62,325 bases of DNA from Burkholderia latens (GCF_902499045.1 NZ_CABVPL010000048.1:1-62325), one strand, 5' to 3'. Numbered from the stretch's first letter, positions 41,331 to 50,672 are shown. Notes: generated by a model from the letters alone, not told the origin. Made by a program: numbers and translations.

Positions 41331-42743
41331 TTGCTCGTGATCCCCCCGACCGAATTCAACGCCGACCGCGTCGTCCTCGACGCGGTCGGCGTTGCGCTTG
41401 CCTGTCTGCCGGCCGATGCGCGGATCGCGATCGCGTACAGCGGCGGCCTCGACTCGACGGTCCTGCTCGATGCGGCCGTGCGCGTCGCCGGCGCCGCGCG
41501 CTGCGTCGCGCTGCATGTGCATCACGGCCTCAGCGCGAACGCCGACGCGTGGGTCGCGCACGCGCAGGCGACGGCCGAGCGGCTTGGTGTCGCATTCGAA
41601 TCCGAACGTGTCGACGTGCCGCGCGACAGCGGGCTCGGCGTCGAGGCGACCGCGCGCGAGCGTCGCTACGCGGCGCTCGACGCGATGTGCGAACGGCACG
41701 GCGTGGCGGCGCTCTGGATCGCGCAGCATGCGGACGATCAGGCCGAGACCGTGCTGCTGCAACTGCTGCGCGGCGCGGGGATCGCCGGTCTCGCCGCGAT
41801 GGCGCCGCACTATCGTCCGGCGGGCGCGAGCGTCGAGCGCGTGCGGCCGCTGCTGAGATTGTTGCGTGCGCAACTTGAACGCTATGCGGCGCAACGCGCT
41901 CTCGCATGGATCGACGACGAATCGAACGGCGACACGCGCTATGCGCGCAATGCGTTGCGCATCGACGTGCTGCCGGCGCTTGCCGCGCACTTTCCAGGTT
42001 TTCGCGATGCGCTCGGCCGTGCGGCCCAGCACGCGGCCGCCGCGCAGCGGCTGCTCGACGATCTCGCCGAACTCGATTTCGCCGGCGCCGCGCGCGACGA
42101 CGGACGTGCGCTGTCGCGCGACGCGCTGGTCGCGTTCGACGATACGCGCGGTGCGAACCTGCTGCGCTTCTGGATGCGCCGGCTCGGTTTGCCCGGCGCA
42201 TCGGCGGCGCGGCTCGCGAACATGATGCGGCAGCTGCGCGCCGCGCACGACGCGCATGCGCTGCGCGTCGACCACGCGGGGCAGTGCCTGCGGCTTTATC
42301 GCGATACCGTTTACTGGGAAGCGGGCGACAGCGCTGAGCCGGCCGACGACGGTGCCGGCACGCCGCATCCCGAGTCGTCGCTCGCATGGGACGGCCAGGA
42401 AGTCTGGCACGTGCCGGGGTGGCGCGGCACGTTCGTGTTCGCGCCGGCCGACGCCGGCAGTCCCGGCGCCGTGCCGGAGGCGCTGTTGCGCAGCGCGGCG
42501 CTCGTCGTGCGTGCGCGGGCGGGCGGCGAGCGGCTGCGTACGTCGCCCGGCGGGCCGGGGCGCACGTTGAAGAACCTGTTTCAGGAGCGCGGCGTGCCGG
42601 CATGGCAGCGCGACGTGCCGCTGCTGTTCGCGGGCGACCGGCTCGTCTACGTGCCGCGGCTCGGCGTGAATCATGGCGACGGGCTTACCAGCGACGGCGG
42701 CTGGCGCCGGATCGAATGGCGTCCCGACCTGCTGATCGCGTAG
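41331..42743 (+). CDS. tilS: tRNA(Ile)-lysidine synthase
   Basis: TilS converts C34 of tRNA-Ile(CAU) to lysidine, so the tRNA reads AUA. The 470-residue protein has the PP-loop SGGLDS (about residues 37-42), HHGLSANAD, AQHADDQAETVLLQLLRGAG, and a C-terminal substrate-binding domain (about 360-460) with LKNLFQERGVPAW. The start is unclear: TTG at 41331 or GTG at 41337; no ATG fits. The accA-tilS-lysC order is typical of Burkholderia. Confidence 0.93.
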   Translation: MLVIPPTEFNADRVVLDAVGVALACLPADARIAIAYSGGLDSTVLLDAAVRVAGAARCVALHVHHGLSANADAWVAHAQATAERLGVAFESERVDVPRDSGLGVEATARERRYAALDAMCERHGVAALWIAQHADDQAETVLLQLLRGAGIAGLAAMAPHYRPAGASVERVRPLLRLLRAQLERYAAQRALAWIDDESNGDTRYARNALRIDVLPALAAHFPGFRDALGRAAQHAAAAQRLLDDLAELDFAGAARDDGRALSRDALVAFDDTRGANLLRFWMRRLGLPGASAARLANMMRQLRAAHDAHALRVDHAGQCLRLYRDTVYWEAGDSAEPADDGAGTPHPESSLAWDGQEVWHVPGWRGTFVFAPADAGSPGAVPEALLRSAALVVRARAGGERLRTSPGGPGRTLKNLFQERGVPAWQRDVPLLFAGDRLVYVPRLGVNHGDGLTSDGGWRRIEWRPDLLIA

Positions 42744-43085
42744 CGCCCGCGCGTCTCCCGCCGCGCGATCGCGCGCCGGTTTTCACCATTTGGTAAACAG
42801 CGCCGGAACGCTTGCCGAACCGGCGAGCGGCTTGTCAAGCGGGCCTCTATCGGGTACGCTCGGTCGTTTGCTCGGCTCGATTTTTGAGCGATTTGTGCAG
42901 GTTTTCCGCGTGACGTACCCGGTTTGCGCGGCCTGATCGGCCTTCCGGGCAAAATCCGTCACGCTTGCGTGTTGCGTCCCAGCCGTTCCCCTCGTCGTCC
43001 GTCCACAGCCACAAGCCGCGTGACCGAACGGCAACGCGGCCTGCCCAGCGCGCCCGTGCGGCTTCTCCTCCAGTTCAGAACGACA
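42744..43085. other. Long leader region of lysC
   Basis: The 342 bases contain a promoter (42832-42860) that would give a 5' leader of about 215 bases. I looked for a lysine riboswitch and do not see the expected multi-helix conserved core. No gene is seen. Confidence 0.6.
42832..42860 (+). promoter_or_regulatory. Sigma-70-type promoter of lysC
   Basis: TTGTCA (42832-42837), 17-base spacer, TACGCT (42855-42860). The start near 42867 leaves a leader of roughly 215 bases before lysC. Confidence 0.5.
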
Positions 43086-44339
43086 ATGGCACTCATCGTA
43101 CACAAATACGGCGGCACTTCGATGGGCTCGGTCGAGCGCATCAAGAACGTCGCGAAACGCGTCGCAAAATGGCATCAGGCCGGGCACCAGATGGTGGTCG
43201 TGCCGTCCGCGATGTCCGGCGAAACCAACCGCCTGCTCGGTCTCGCGAAAGAGATTTCGAGCCAGCCGAGCCCGCGTGAGCTCGACATGATCGCATCGAC
43301 CGGCGAGCAGGTCAGCGTCGGCCTGCTGTCGATCGCGCTGCAGGAAATCGGCGTCGAGGCCGTGAGCTATGCCGGCTGGCAAGTGCCGATCAAGACGGAC
43401 AGCGCATTCACGAAGGCGCGCATCCACTCGATCGACGACGAGCGCGTGAAGGCCGATCTGAACGCCGGCAAGGTCGTGATCATCACGGGCTTCCAGGGCG
43501 TCGATCCGGACGGCCACATCACGACGCTGGGCCGTGGCGGCTCGGACACGTCGGCAGTGGCGGTCGCGGCCGCGCTCGATGCCGAAGAGTGCCTGATCTA
43601 CACGGACGTCGACGGCGTCTACACGACCGACCCGCGTGTGGTCGAAGAGGCGCGACGCCTCGATCGCGTGACGTTCGAGGAAATGCTGGAAATGGCGAGC
43701 CTCGGCTCGAAGGTCCTGCAGATCCGTTCGGTCGAATTCGCCGGCAAATACCAGGTGAAGACGCGTGTGCTGTCGAGCCTGACCGATCCGCTGATTGCGC
43801 TCGACGAAGAAATGCGCTCGGGCACCCTGATTACTTTTGAAGAAGACGAGACCATGGAAAAGGCAGTCATTTCCGGCATCGCGTTCCAGCGCGACGAAGC
43901 ACGCATTGCGGTGATGGGTGTGCCCGACAAGCCGGGCATCGCGTATCAGATCCTCGGCCCGGTCGCCGATGCGAACGTGGACGTCGACATGATCATCCAG
44001 AACCAGAGCGTCGAAGGGAAGACGGACTTCACGTTCACGGTCGGCCGCGGCGACTACCAGAAGGCAATGGACATCCTCACGAACCAGGTGCAGGGCCATG
44101 TGAGCGCCGAGCGCGTGCAGGGCGACCCGAAGGTGTCGAAGGTGTCGGTCGTCGGCGTCGGCATGCGTTCGCACGTCGGTGTCGCGAGCAAGATGTTCCG
44201 CACGCTGTCGGAAGAGGGTATCAACATCCAGATGATCTCGACGTCCGAAATCAAGATTTCGGTGCTGATCGACGAGAAATACATGGAGCTGGCCGTCCGC
44301 GCGCTTCACAAGGCATTCGAACTCGACCAGGCGTCGTGA
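43086..44339 (+). CDS. lysC: Aspartokinase
   Basis: It phosphorylates aspartate at the head of the lysine, methionine and threonine pathways. The 417-residue protein has the kinase start [33 protein letters not shown] and [12 protein letters not shown], then a pair of C-terminal ACT domains (about 260-415) with PDKPGIAYQ and [14 protein letters not shown]. The length is that of the alpha2beta2-type monofunctional enzymes, in which an in-frame internal start makes a separate beta subunit; a Met at codon 257 (43854) with GAAGAAG upstream fits such a start. tRNA-Ser follows. Confidence 0.96.
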   Translation: MALIVHKYGGTSMGSVERIKNVAKRVAKWHQAGHQMVVVPSAMSGETNRLLGLAKEISSQPSPRELDMIASTGEQVSVGLLSIALQEIGVEAVSYAGWQVPIKTDSAFTKARIHSIDDERVKADLNAGKVVIITGFQGVDPDGHITTLGRGGSDTSAVAVAAALDAEECLIYTDVDGVYTTDPRVVEEARRLDRVTFEEMLEMASLGSKVLQIRSVEFAGKYQVKTRVLSSLTDPLIALDEEMRSGTLITFEEDETMEKAVISGIAFQRDEARIAVMGVPDKPGIAYQILGPVADANVDVDMIIQNQSVEGKTDFTFTVGRGDYQKAMDILTNQVQGHVSAERVQGDPKVSKVSVVGVGMRSHVGVASKMFRTLSEEGINIQMISTSEIKISVLIDEKYMELAVRALHKAFELDQAS

Positions 44340-44346
44340 ATTTTTC

Positions 44347-44372
44347 GTGATGCATTGAAGAAAATGCATCAC
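44347..44372. other. 10-bp inverted repeat after lysC
   Basis: GTGATGCATT, six-base loop, AATGCATCAC. It starts 7 bases after the lysC stop and ends 5 bases before the tRNA-Ser -35 box. No T-run follows on either strand, so it may act as a protein site or a processing hairpin instead of a terminator. Confidence 0.5.
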
Positions 44373-44377
44373 GGAAA

Positions 44378-44406
44378 TTGACGCACGGTTCGAAAGCCTA
44401 TATTAT
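44378..44406 (+). promoter_or_regulatory. Sigma-70-type promoter of tRNA-Ser
   Basis: TTGACG (44378-44383), 17-base spacer, TATTAT (44401-44406), about 43 bases before the mature tRNA 5' end. Confidence 0.7.
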
Positions 44407-44449
44407 CTCGTTCTCGTCGCACTGCCTCCCTGGTGCGAGCGAAAGTTTG

Positions 44450-44543
44450 GGAGACGTGGCCGAGAGGTCGAAGGCACTCCCCTGCTAAGGGAGCATCTGG
44501 GCCAAAACCTGGATCGAGGGTTCGAATCCCTCCGTCTCCGCCA
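44450..44543 (+). tRNA. tRNA-Ser (anticodon GCT)
   Basis: A 94-base class II tRNA. Acceptor stem GGAGACG pairs with CGTCTCC; the anticodon loop in the stem CTCCC...GGGAG carries GCT, reading AGC/AGU serine codons; the long variable arm and GGTTCGAATCC T-arm follow; CCA is encoded. It has its own promoter and a strong terminator. Confidence 0.97.
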
Positions 44544-44554
44544 AAAGCGGTGAC

Positions 44555-44589
44555 AAAGCCCCGCAAGTTCTCGGACTTGCGGGGCTTTT
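44555..44589 (+). terminator. Intrinsic terminator after tRNA-Ser
   Basis: AAAGCCCCGCAAGT and ACTTGCGGGGCTTT form a 14-bp stem with a short loop, followed by a T-run that continues past the stem. It lies 12 bases after the CCA. Confidence 0.92.
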
Positions 44590-44738
44590 TCTTTTTCGCG
44601 CTTCGTTTCCGATTCGCTCCGATCCGCCGCTCGGCGTCGCGCTTCGTCCGGACAGCCAATCAATGCTGGACTTCAGCGATGCCGATGCGCTAAATACGCG
44701 TATCGCCTCGCACGGCTGACGTCGGAGTTTCGGCACGC

Positions 44739-45512
44739 ATGCATTCCGTCCTGACCATCGTTTCGCGCCGGCCTGTCGACGGGCTCGTCGCGAACCACGC
44801 GTGCTACGCGCACGAGCAGGGCTACCGGCATGCGGTCGTCGACGGCACGCACGTGTACGGCGAGCGCCAGCAGGTGCTGCACAAGTATCACGCGATCATC
44901 GCGCAGCTCGTCGCGATGGAGGAGGGCGCGCTGCTGCTCGTGCTCGATCCGTTCTCGGTCGTGTTCGGCCGGCACGCGCTTCCCGACGTCGCGGATGGTT
45001 ACGATGCGATCGTCACGACGCAGACGCCGAAGTCCCCGTTGCCCGCGGCGAGCGGCATGATCTTTCGCAACGTGCCCGACGTGCGCGAGCGCTTGCGCAC
45101 GCTGGCGGTCGAACTGGGCAAGTGGGCGATGCGCGTGCCTGAGCGGCACCACGACTGCGAGGCGACGCTGCTCGCCGAGCACTTCCCGCCGCTGCCGTTC
45201 GACCGGCCGCTTGCGAACGGCCATTACGCTTGCGCGCCGATGCGTGAACGGGTCGACCGCATCTGCGCGCGCATCGAGAGTTTCGACGACCGGTCGTCGG
45301 TCTACGCGAGCGGCGGCGACCAGCAGGCGATCTACGTCGAGTTGCTGCACGCGGGCATGATCGACGCGCGCTACGTCGTCGATGCGATGTCGCTCGCTTG
45401 CTCGCCGGTCTATGCGACGCGCGATAGCCGCTTCGTTCATTTTCCTGCGCAGCACAACCACTATCGCGCGGTCGCGATGCGCGTGTGGGACAGGCTGAGT
45501 CACCGGCGCTGA
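44739..45512 (+). CDS. Unrecognised protein, possible nucleotide-sugar glycosyltransferase fold
   Basis: The 257-residue protein has no signal peptide or membrane helix. The pattern of LTIVSRR at the start, HKYHAIIAQLVAMEEGALLLVLDPFSVVFGRH (residues 48-80 region) and a following VTTQTPKSPLPAASGMIFRN resembles GT-A enzymes of the GMA12/MNN10 or galactosyltransferase type, where a DxD-like site follows a hydrophobic strand; here only one Asp (LDPF) is seen. I do not recognise a named family, so this is a weak fold guess. It stands alone between tRNA-Ser and a 450-base non-coding gap; the ribosome site is weak. Confidence 0.7.
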   Translation: MHSVLTIVSRRPVDGLVANHACYAHEQGYRHAVVDGTHVYGERQQVLHKYHAIIAQLVAMEEGALLLVLDPFSVVFGRHALPDVADGYDAIVTTQTPKSPLPAASGMIFRNVPDVRERLRTLAVELGKWAMRVPERHHDCEATLLAEHFPPLPFDRPLANGHYACAPMRERVDRICARIESFDDRSSVYASGGDQQAIYVELLHAGMIDARYVVDAMSLACSPVYATRDSRFVHFPAQHNHYRAVAMRVWDRLSHRR

Positions 45513-45965
45513 CGAACGTGCTGCGGGCGGCCGACGCGCATCCCGAGCTGAATGATCGGCATTCGTTGAAATAAAAACGAAAGCATCGGCGTAAGGAGCG
45601 GCGCGTGCACCGCCATCGCTCCCTTTATTTTGCACTTGCGCGTCGCAACGGAGTCGTTTCGTCAAAAATGCGGCGTCGCGTCGATTCGGACCACTGGTGC
45701 CGCTCAGCAATACAAAAAATTACGCATAAAAATCAGGCGCCTATCGAATTGACGCGAAACACCGCGCTGCTGCGCTGCAAAAAATATTCAACCACCGTAT
45801 GCTGGTTAACCCGATAGCGCTTGAGCGGCGTCAAGCTTCGTCCTGATTCCGCTTTACATTTTGCCAACATTGGCGATCCGCGAAATCTATCTGTCGATTT
45901 GATTTCGTTCCCTTCGTCACGCCTGCTTCCCGATGCAGCGCGCGACCTTCTCAAGGCCTGTTGAC
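45513..45965. other. AT-rich intergenic region upstream of the NuoM-like gene
   Basis: This 453-base gap is clearly richer in A+T than its neighbours. It contains an imperfect terminator-like hairpin (about 45593-45626, followed by a T-rich run) after the glycosyltransferase-like gene, and an FNR/Anr-like promoter for the NuoM-like gene at 45821-45860. No gene is seen; a 70-codon frame at 45605 lacks coding character. Confidence 0.6.
45821..45860 (+). promoter_or_regulatory. FNR/Anr-like site and -10 box before the NuoM-like gene
   Basis: TTGAG-CGGC-GTCAA (45821-45834) matches the TTGAT-N4-ATCAA consensus at 4 of 5 positions in each half, and extends to GCTTGA/TCAAGC. A -10-like TACATT sits at 45855-45860, so the site centre falls about 40-41 bases before the predicted start, the class II activator position. 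A GCCAA-CA-TTGGC palindrome (45863-45874) overlaps the start. Confidence 0.5.
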
Positions 45966-47495
45966 ATGCAACACTTCCCCTTTCTGAGCCTGGCGATCTG
46001 GGCTCCGATCCTGTTCGGTGCGTGCCTGCTGCGCGCCGGTTCCGACCGTCATCCGCACCGCACGAGACTGCTCGCGCTCGTCGGTGCGCTGGCCGGGCTC
46101 GCTGCCGTCGTGCCGCTCGTCGCCGGCTTCGATGCGCATTCGGCCGCGATGCAGTTCGTGGAAACGCGCGACTGGCTGGCCGCGTTCAATGCCGGCTGGC
46201 GCGTCGGGATCGACGGCGCGTCGCTATGGCTCGTCGTGCTGACGGCGTTCACGACGCTGGTCGTCGTGATCGCGTCGTGGGAATCGGTGACGGTGCGCGT
46301 CGCGCAGTACTACGCATCGTTCCTGATCTTGTCGGGGCTGATGGTCGGCGTGTTCGCCGCGCAGGACGGGCTGCTGTTCTTCATCTTCTTCGAGGCGACG
46401 CTGATTCCGCTGTACCTGCTGATCGGCACGTGGGGCACGGAGCATCGCGTGTACGCGGCCGTGAAGTTCTTCTTCATCTCGTTCGCGGGTTCGCTGCTGC
46501 TGCTGATGGCGATGCTGTACCTGTTCGCGAAGTCGCATACGTTCGACATGAACGCATGGCGCACGCTGCAGCTCGGCTTCGCGCCGCAACTGCTGGTGTT
46601 CCTCGGCTTCTTCGCCGCGTTCGCGGTCAAGGTGCCGATGTGGCCGGTCCACACGTGGCTGCGCGACGTGTATACGGACGGCCCGACCGGCGCCGCGCTG
46701 ATGCTCGCGATGCTCAAGCTCGGCGGCTACGGCTTCCTGCGCTTCGCGTTGCCGATCACGCCGGACGCGAGCCACTTCTTCGCGCCGGCGGTGATCGCGC
46801 TGTCGCTGTTCGCGATCGTCTATGCGAGCCTGATCGCGCTCGCGCAAACGGACCTCGGCAAGCTGCTCGCGTATTCGACGGTCGCGCACATGGGGATCGT
46901 GACGCTCGGGCTGTTCCTGTTCAACCGGATCGGCGTCGAAGGCGCGATCGTGCAACTCGTGTCGTACGGCTTCGTCGCGGGCGCGATGCTGCTGTGCGTG
47001 AGCGTGCTCGTCGATCGCACGAAGCAGCGCGAGATTGCCGCATATGGCGGCGTGGCGGGCGTGATGCCGCGCTTCGCGACGTTTGCGGTGCTGTTCGCGA
47101 TGGCCAACGTCGGCCTGCCGGGCACGTCGGGCTTCGTCGGCGAGTTCATGGTCATCATGGGCGCGATCCGCGTGAACTTCTGGATCGGCGCGATCGCGGC
47201 GCTCACGCTGATCCTCAGCGCGTCGTACACGCTGTGGATGATCAAGCGCGTCGTGTTCGGCAAGGTCGCGAGCGCGCACGTTGCGAAGCTCGCCGATCTC
47301 AGCCGCCGCGAGATCGTGATGTTCGCGTCGCTCGCGCTGATCGTGCTGATGGTCGGCGTCGATCCGAAGCCGTTTACCGACGCGATCGATCCGACCGTCG
47401 GGCGGCTGATCCAGGACGCGAGCCGCTCGAAGGTGCCGGCCGGCGACGGCGGCGCACCCGCGCAACCGGCGTACATGGCATCGGTGCACGGCTGA
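45966..47495 (+). CDS. NuoM-like proton-pumping subunit, stand-alone
   Basis: The 509-residue protein has about 14 membrane helices and the antiporter-like (Proton_antipo_M) domain of complex I subunit M. The key residues are kept: E143 in FFEATLIPLYLLIG and K222 in VKVPMWPVHTWLRD, with TDGPTGAALMLAMLKLGGYG after. No other nuo gene is near; the next genes are cyoABCD, in the same direction after 279 bases. The ATG at 45966 is preferred over 45933 because AAGG lies upstream. It may be a proton-translocating partner of another complex. Confidence 0.88.
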   Translation: MQHFPFLSLAIWAPILFGACLLRAGSDRHPHRTRLLALVGALAGLAAVVPLVAGFDAHSAAMQFVETRDWLAAFNAGWRVGIDGASLWLVVLTAFTTLVVVIASWESVTVRVAQYYASFLILSGLMVGVFAAQDGLLFFIFFEATLIPLYLLIGTWGTEHRVYAAVKFFFISFAGSLLLLMAMLYLFAKSHTFDMNAWRTLQLGFAPQLLVFLGFFAAFAVKVPMWPVHTWLRDVYTDGPTGAALMLAMLKLGGYGFLRFALPITPDASHFFAPAVIALSLFAIVYASLIALAQTDLGKLLAYSTVAHMGIVTLGLFLFNRIGVEGAIVQLVSYGFVAGAMLLCVSVLVDRTKQREIAAYGGVAGVMPRFATFAVLFAMANVGLPGTSGFVGEFMVIMGAIRVNFWIGAIAALTLILSASYTLWMIKRVVFGKVASAHVAKLADLSRREIVMFASLALIVLMVGVDPKPFTDAIDPTVGRLIQDASRSKVPAGDGGAPAQPAYMASVHG

Positions 47496-47627
47496 GCGCA
47501 TGACACCGTGCAGACAGTCCGCATCGCGCGCCGATGCGGGCTGTCGTTGCGCGCACATCGATCCGGCGACGGCCGAGCTCCGGCCGGCCGGCGGCCATCT
47601 TCCGCCCGCGTGAAATTGCCCCGCGAC

Positions 47628-47647
47628 AATCTGTCTCACAACAGATT
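47628..47647. promoter_or_regulatory. Inverted repeat upstream of cyoA
   Basis: AATCTGT-N6-ACAGATT, a perfect 7-bp inverted repeat in the 279-base gap between the NuoM-like gene and cyoA, 128 bases before the cyoA ATG. It could be an operator; the surrounding region has no clear -35/-10 pair. Confidence 0.4.
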
Positions 47648-47774
47648 TTGCAATGATGATTTGCCGCATCCGCCGGTTTTTCATCGCGCTCGCGCGACGT
47701 ATGATTCGCCCACTTTCGTGGATCGGATGCGCATCGGGCATACGCAACGGATTCAATGACCCTCGGGCTGTGTG

Positions 47775-48662
47775 ATGAAAAGAAGAGCTTCAAAAGGCTG
47801 GACGGCGCTGATGTCGATCGGCGCGGCATTGAGCCTGTCAGGCTGTAATTTAGATGTACTAAATCCGAAAGGAAGCGTCGGGGCCGCCGAGAAGGCGCTG
47901 ATCGCGACGTCGACATGGGCGATGCTGATCGTCGTCGTGCCGGTGATCCTGCTCACGCTGTGGTTCGCGTGGCGTTACCGCGCGTCGAACCGCAACGCGG
48001 CCTACGCGCCGAACTGGTCGCACTCGACCGCGATCGAGGTCGTGATCTGGACGGTGCCGACACTCATCATCCTGTTCCTCGGCGTGCTCACGTGGAAAAC
48101 CACGCACGAGCTCGATCCGTACAAGCCGCTCGAGTCGTCGGTGAAGCCGATCGACGTCGAAGTCGTCGCGCTCGACTGGAAATGGCTGTTCATCTATCCG
48201 GAGCTCGGCATCGCGTCGGTGAACCAGCTCGCGATTCCGGTCGGCACGCCGGTGAATTTCCGCATCACGTCGGATTCGGTGATGAACTCGTTCTTCATCC
48301 CGCAGCTCGGCGGCCAGGTCTACGCGATGGCCGGCATGCAGACGCGCCTGCACCTGATCGCCGACGAAGCCGGCGACTACGCGGGCACGTCCGCAAACTT
48401 CAGCGGCCGCGGCTTTTCCGACATGAAGTTCCGCACGCTCGCCGAGCCGCGCGAGCAGTTCGACGCGTGGGTGCAGAAGGTGAAGGCGTCGCCGGAGCGG
48501 CTCGACGCGACCGTGTACGGCACCGTCGCGCAGCCCAGCGAGAAGGCGCCGGTGCGCTACTTCTCGTCGGTCGATCCGCGGCTCTTCCACAACATCATCG
48601 CGAAATACAACGACGGCCACGTCCTCGATCTGAAGGACGCCGCCTGCGGCACGAAGGGGTAA
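47775..48662 (+). CDS. cyoA: Cytochrome o ubiquinol oxidase subunit II
   Basis: The 295-residue subunit has a lipoprotein signal (LSLSGC near residue 24), two membrane helices (about 42-62 and 85-105), and a periplasmic cupredoxin domain. The CuA ligands of cytochrome c oxidases are absent (SGRGFSDMKF replaces the C-x3-C...H..M pattern), so it is a quinol oxidase. The start is ATG 47775, with a GTG one codon earlier. It begins a tight cyoABCD cluster. Confidence 0.96.
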   Translation: MKRRASKGWTALMSIGAALSLSGCNLDVLNPKGSVGAAEKALIATSTWAMLIVVVPVILLTLWFAWRYRASNRNAAYAPNWSHSTAIEVVIWTVPTLIILFLGVLTWKTTHELDPYKPLESSVKPIDVEVVALDWKWLFIYPELGIASVNQLAIPVGTPVNFRITSDSVMNSFFIPQLGGQVYAMAGMQTRLHLIADEAGDYAGTSANFSGRGFSDMKFRTLAEPREQFDAWVQKVKASPERLDATVYGTVAQPSEKAPVRYFSSVDPRLFHNIIAKYNDGHVLDLKDAACGTKG

Positions 48663-48665
48663 CGC

Positions 48666-50672
48666 ATGTTCGGCAAACTCACACTATCGGCGATCCCGTT
48701 CGATCAGCCCATCATCATGGGGGCGGGCGCCTTCATGGGGCTCGTCGTGCTGGGCATTCTCGCCGCGCTGACGATCACCGGCCGCTGGAAGTGGCTGTGG
48801 ACGGAATGGCTGACGACGGTCGACCACAAGAAACTCGGCGTGATGTACATCATCGTCGCGCTGATCATGCTGCTGCGCGGCTTCGCCGACGCGATCATGA
48901 TGCGCATGCAGCTCGCGCTCGCGTACAACGCGCCCGGCTACCTGCCTCCGCACCACTATGACCAGATCTTCACGGCGCACGGCGTGATCATGATCTTCTT
49001 CATGGCGATGGTGTTCATGGTCGGCCTGATGAACCTCGTCGTGCCGCTGCAGATCGGCGCGCGCGACGTCGCGTTCCCGTTCATCAACTCGCTGTCGTTC
49101 TGGATGACGGCGGTCAGCGCGATCCTGATCAACGTGTCGCTCGTGATCGGCGAATTCGCGCAGACGGGCTGGCTCGCGTATCCGCCGCTGTCGGAGCTGC
49201 AGTACAGTCCGGGGGTAGGGGTCGACTACTACCTGTGGGCGTTGCAGATTTCGGGCGTCGGCACGCTGCTGACCGGCGTGAACTTCTTCGTGACGATCAT
49301 CAAGATGCGCGCGCCGGGCATGACGCTGATGAAGATGCCGGTGTTCACGTGGACGGCGCTTTGCACGAACGTGCTGATCATGGCGTCGTTTCCGATCCTG
49401 ACCGCGACGCTCGCGCTGCTCGGCCTCGACCGTTACCTCGGCATGCACTTCTTCACGAACGAAGCCGGCGGCAACGCGATGCTGTACCTGAACCTGATCT
49501 GGGCGTGGGGCCATCCGGAGGTGTACATCCTGATCCTGCCCGCGTTCGGGATCTTCTCGGAAGTGATCGCGACGTTCTCGAAGAAGCCGCTGTTCGGCTA
49601 CAAGACGATGGTGTACGCGACCTGCGCGATCATGGTGCTGTCGTTCCTCGTGTGGCTGCATCATTTCTTCACGATGGGCTCCGGCGCGAACGTGAACGCG
49701 TTCTTCGGGATCATGACGATGATCATCGCGATCCCGACCGGCGTGAAGGTGTTCAACTGGCTGTTTACGATGTACCGCGGCCGGATCGAATTCACGACGC
49801 CCGTGCTGTGGACGATCGGCTTCATGGTCACGTTCACGCTCGGCGGCATGACCGGCGTGATGATGGCGATTCCGGGCGCGGACTTCGTGCTGCACAACAG
49901 CCTGTTCCTGATCGCGCACTTCCACAACGTGATCATCGGCGGCGTGCTGTTCGGCTATCTCGCGGGCTTCAACTACTGGTTCCCGAAGGCGTTCGGCTTC
50001 AAGCTGAACGAGAAGCTCGGCAAGGCCGCGTTCTGGTTCTGGCAGGTCGGCTTCTACGTCGCGTTCGTGCCGCTCTACGTGCTCGGCTTCATGGGCATGA
50101 CGCGCCGCCTGAACCACTACGACAACCCGGCGTGGCATCCGTGGCTGCTGGTCGCCGCGTTCGGCGCCGTGCTGATCGCGATCGGCATCGCGTGCCAGCT
50201 GCTGCAGCTGGTCGTCAGCATCCGCAACCGGAACCTGCCCGCGTACCGCGATACCACGGGCGATCCGTGGGGCGGCCGCACGCTGGAATGGGCGACCTCG
50301 TCGCCGCCGGCCGACTACAACTTCGCGGTGATTCCGCAAGTACGTACGCTCGACGCGTACGCGGACATGAAGGCGCGCGGCGACGGCCGCCCGAACCCGG
50401 CGGCGATCCGCGACATCCACATGCCGTCGAATACGTGCGCGGGCCTGGTGGTCGCCGTCTTCAGCCTGGTGCTCGGCTTCGCGCTGGTGTGGCACATCTG
50501 GTGGATGGCGATCGGCGGGCTGGTGGGCATCGTCGCGACGCTCGTGGTCTACAGCTCGCGTGACAACGACGGCTACTACATCCCGGCGGCGAAGGTGCGC
50601 AAGATCGAAGAGAAGCAACCGGCGGCGCGCGTGGCCACGCGAGTCGATGACGTGGAACTGGAGGCCAACTGA
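48666..50672 (+). CDS. cyoB: Cytochrome o ubiquinol oxidase subunit I
   Basis: This is the catalytic subunit that holds the low-spin heme and the heme-CuB site; the complex reduces O2 to water and pumps protons. The 668-residue protein has about 15 membrane helices and the family motifs [52 protein letters not shown], and HFHNVIIGG. It is four bases after cyoA and overlaps cyoC by one base (TGATG). Confidence 0.98.
   Translation: MFGKLTLSAIPFDQPIIMGAGAFMGLVVLGILAALTITGRWKWLWTEWLTTVDHKKLGVMYIIVALIMLLRGFADAIMMRMQLALAYNAPGYLPPHHYDQIFTAHGVIMIFFMAMVFMVGLMNLVVPLQIGARDVAFPFINSLSFWMTAVSAILINVSLVIGEFAQTGWLAYPPLSELQYSPGVGVDYYLWALQISGVGTLLTGVNFFVTIIKMRAPGMTLMKMPVFTWTALCTNVLIMASFPILTATLALLGLDRYLGMHFFTNEAGGNAMLYLNLIWAWGHPEVYILILPAFGIFSEVIATFSKKPLFGYKTMVYATCAIMVLSFLVWLHHFFTMGSGANVNAFFGIMTMIIAIPTGVKVFNWLFTMYRGRIEFTTPVLWTIGFMVTFTLGGMTGVMMAIPGADFVLHNSLFLIAHFHNVIIGGVLFGYLAGFNYWFPKAFGFKLNEKLGKAAFWFWQVGFYVAFVPLYVLGFMGMTRRLNHYDNPAWHPWLLVAAFGAVLIAIGIACQLLQLVVSIRNRNLPAYRDTTGDPWGGRTLEWATSSPPADYNFAVIPQVRTLDAYADMKARGDGRPNPAAIRDIHMPSNTCAGLVVAVFSLVLGFALVWHIWWMAIGGLVGIVATLVVYSSRDNDGYYIPAAKVRKIEEKQPAARVATRVDDVELEAN

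Noticed and set aside
42867-43085. Lysine riboswitch in the lysC leader
   Set aside because: The leader is long, but I do not see the multi-helix conserved core of the lysine riboswitch, and this class is not expected in Burkholderia.
47775-48662. cyoA as cytochrome c oxidase subunit II
   Set aside because: The CuA-binding cysteines and histidine are missing, which places it with quinol oxidases.
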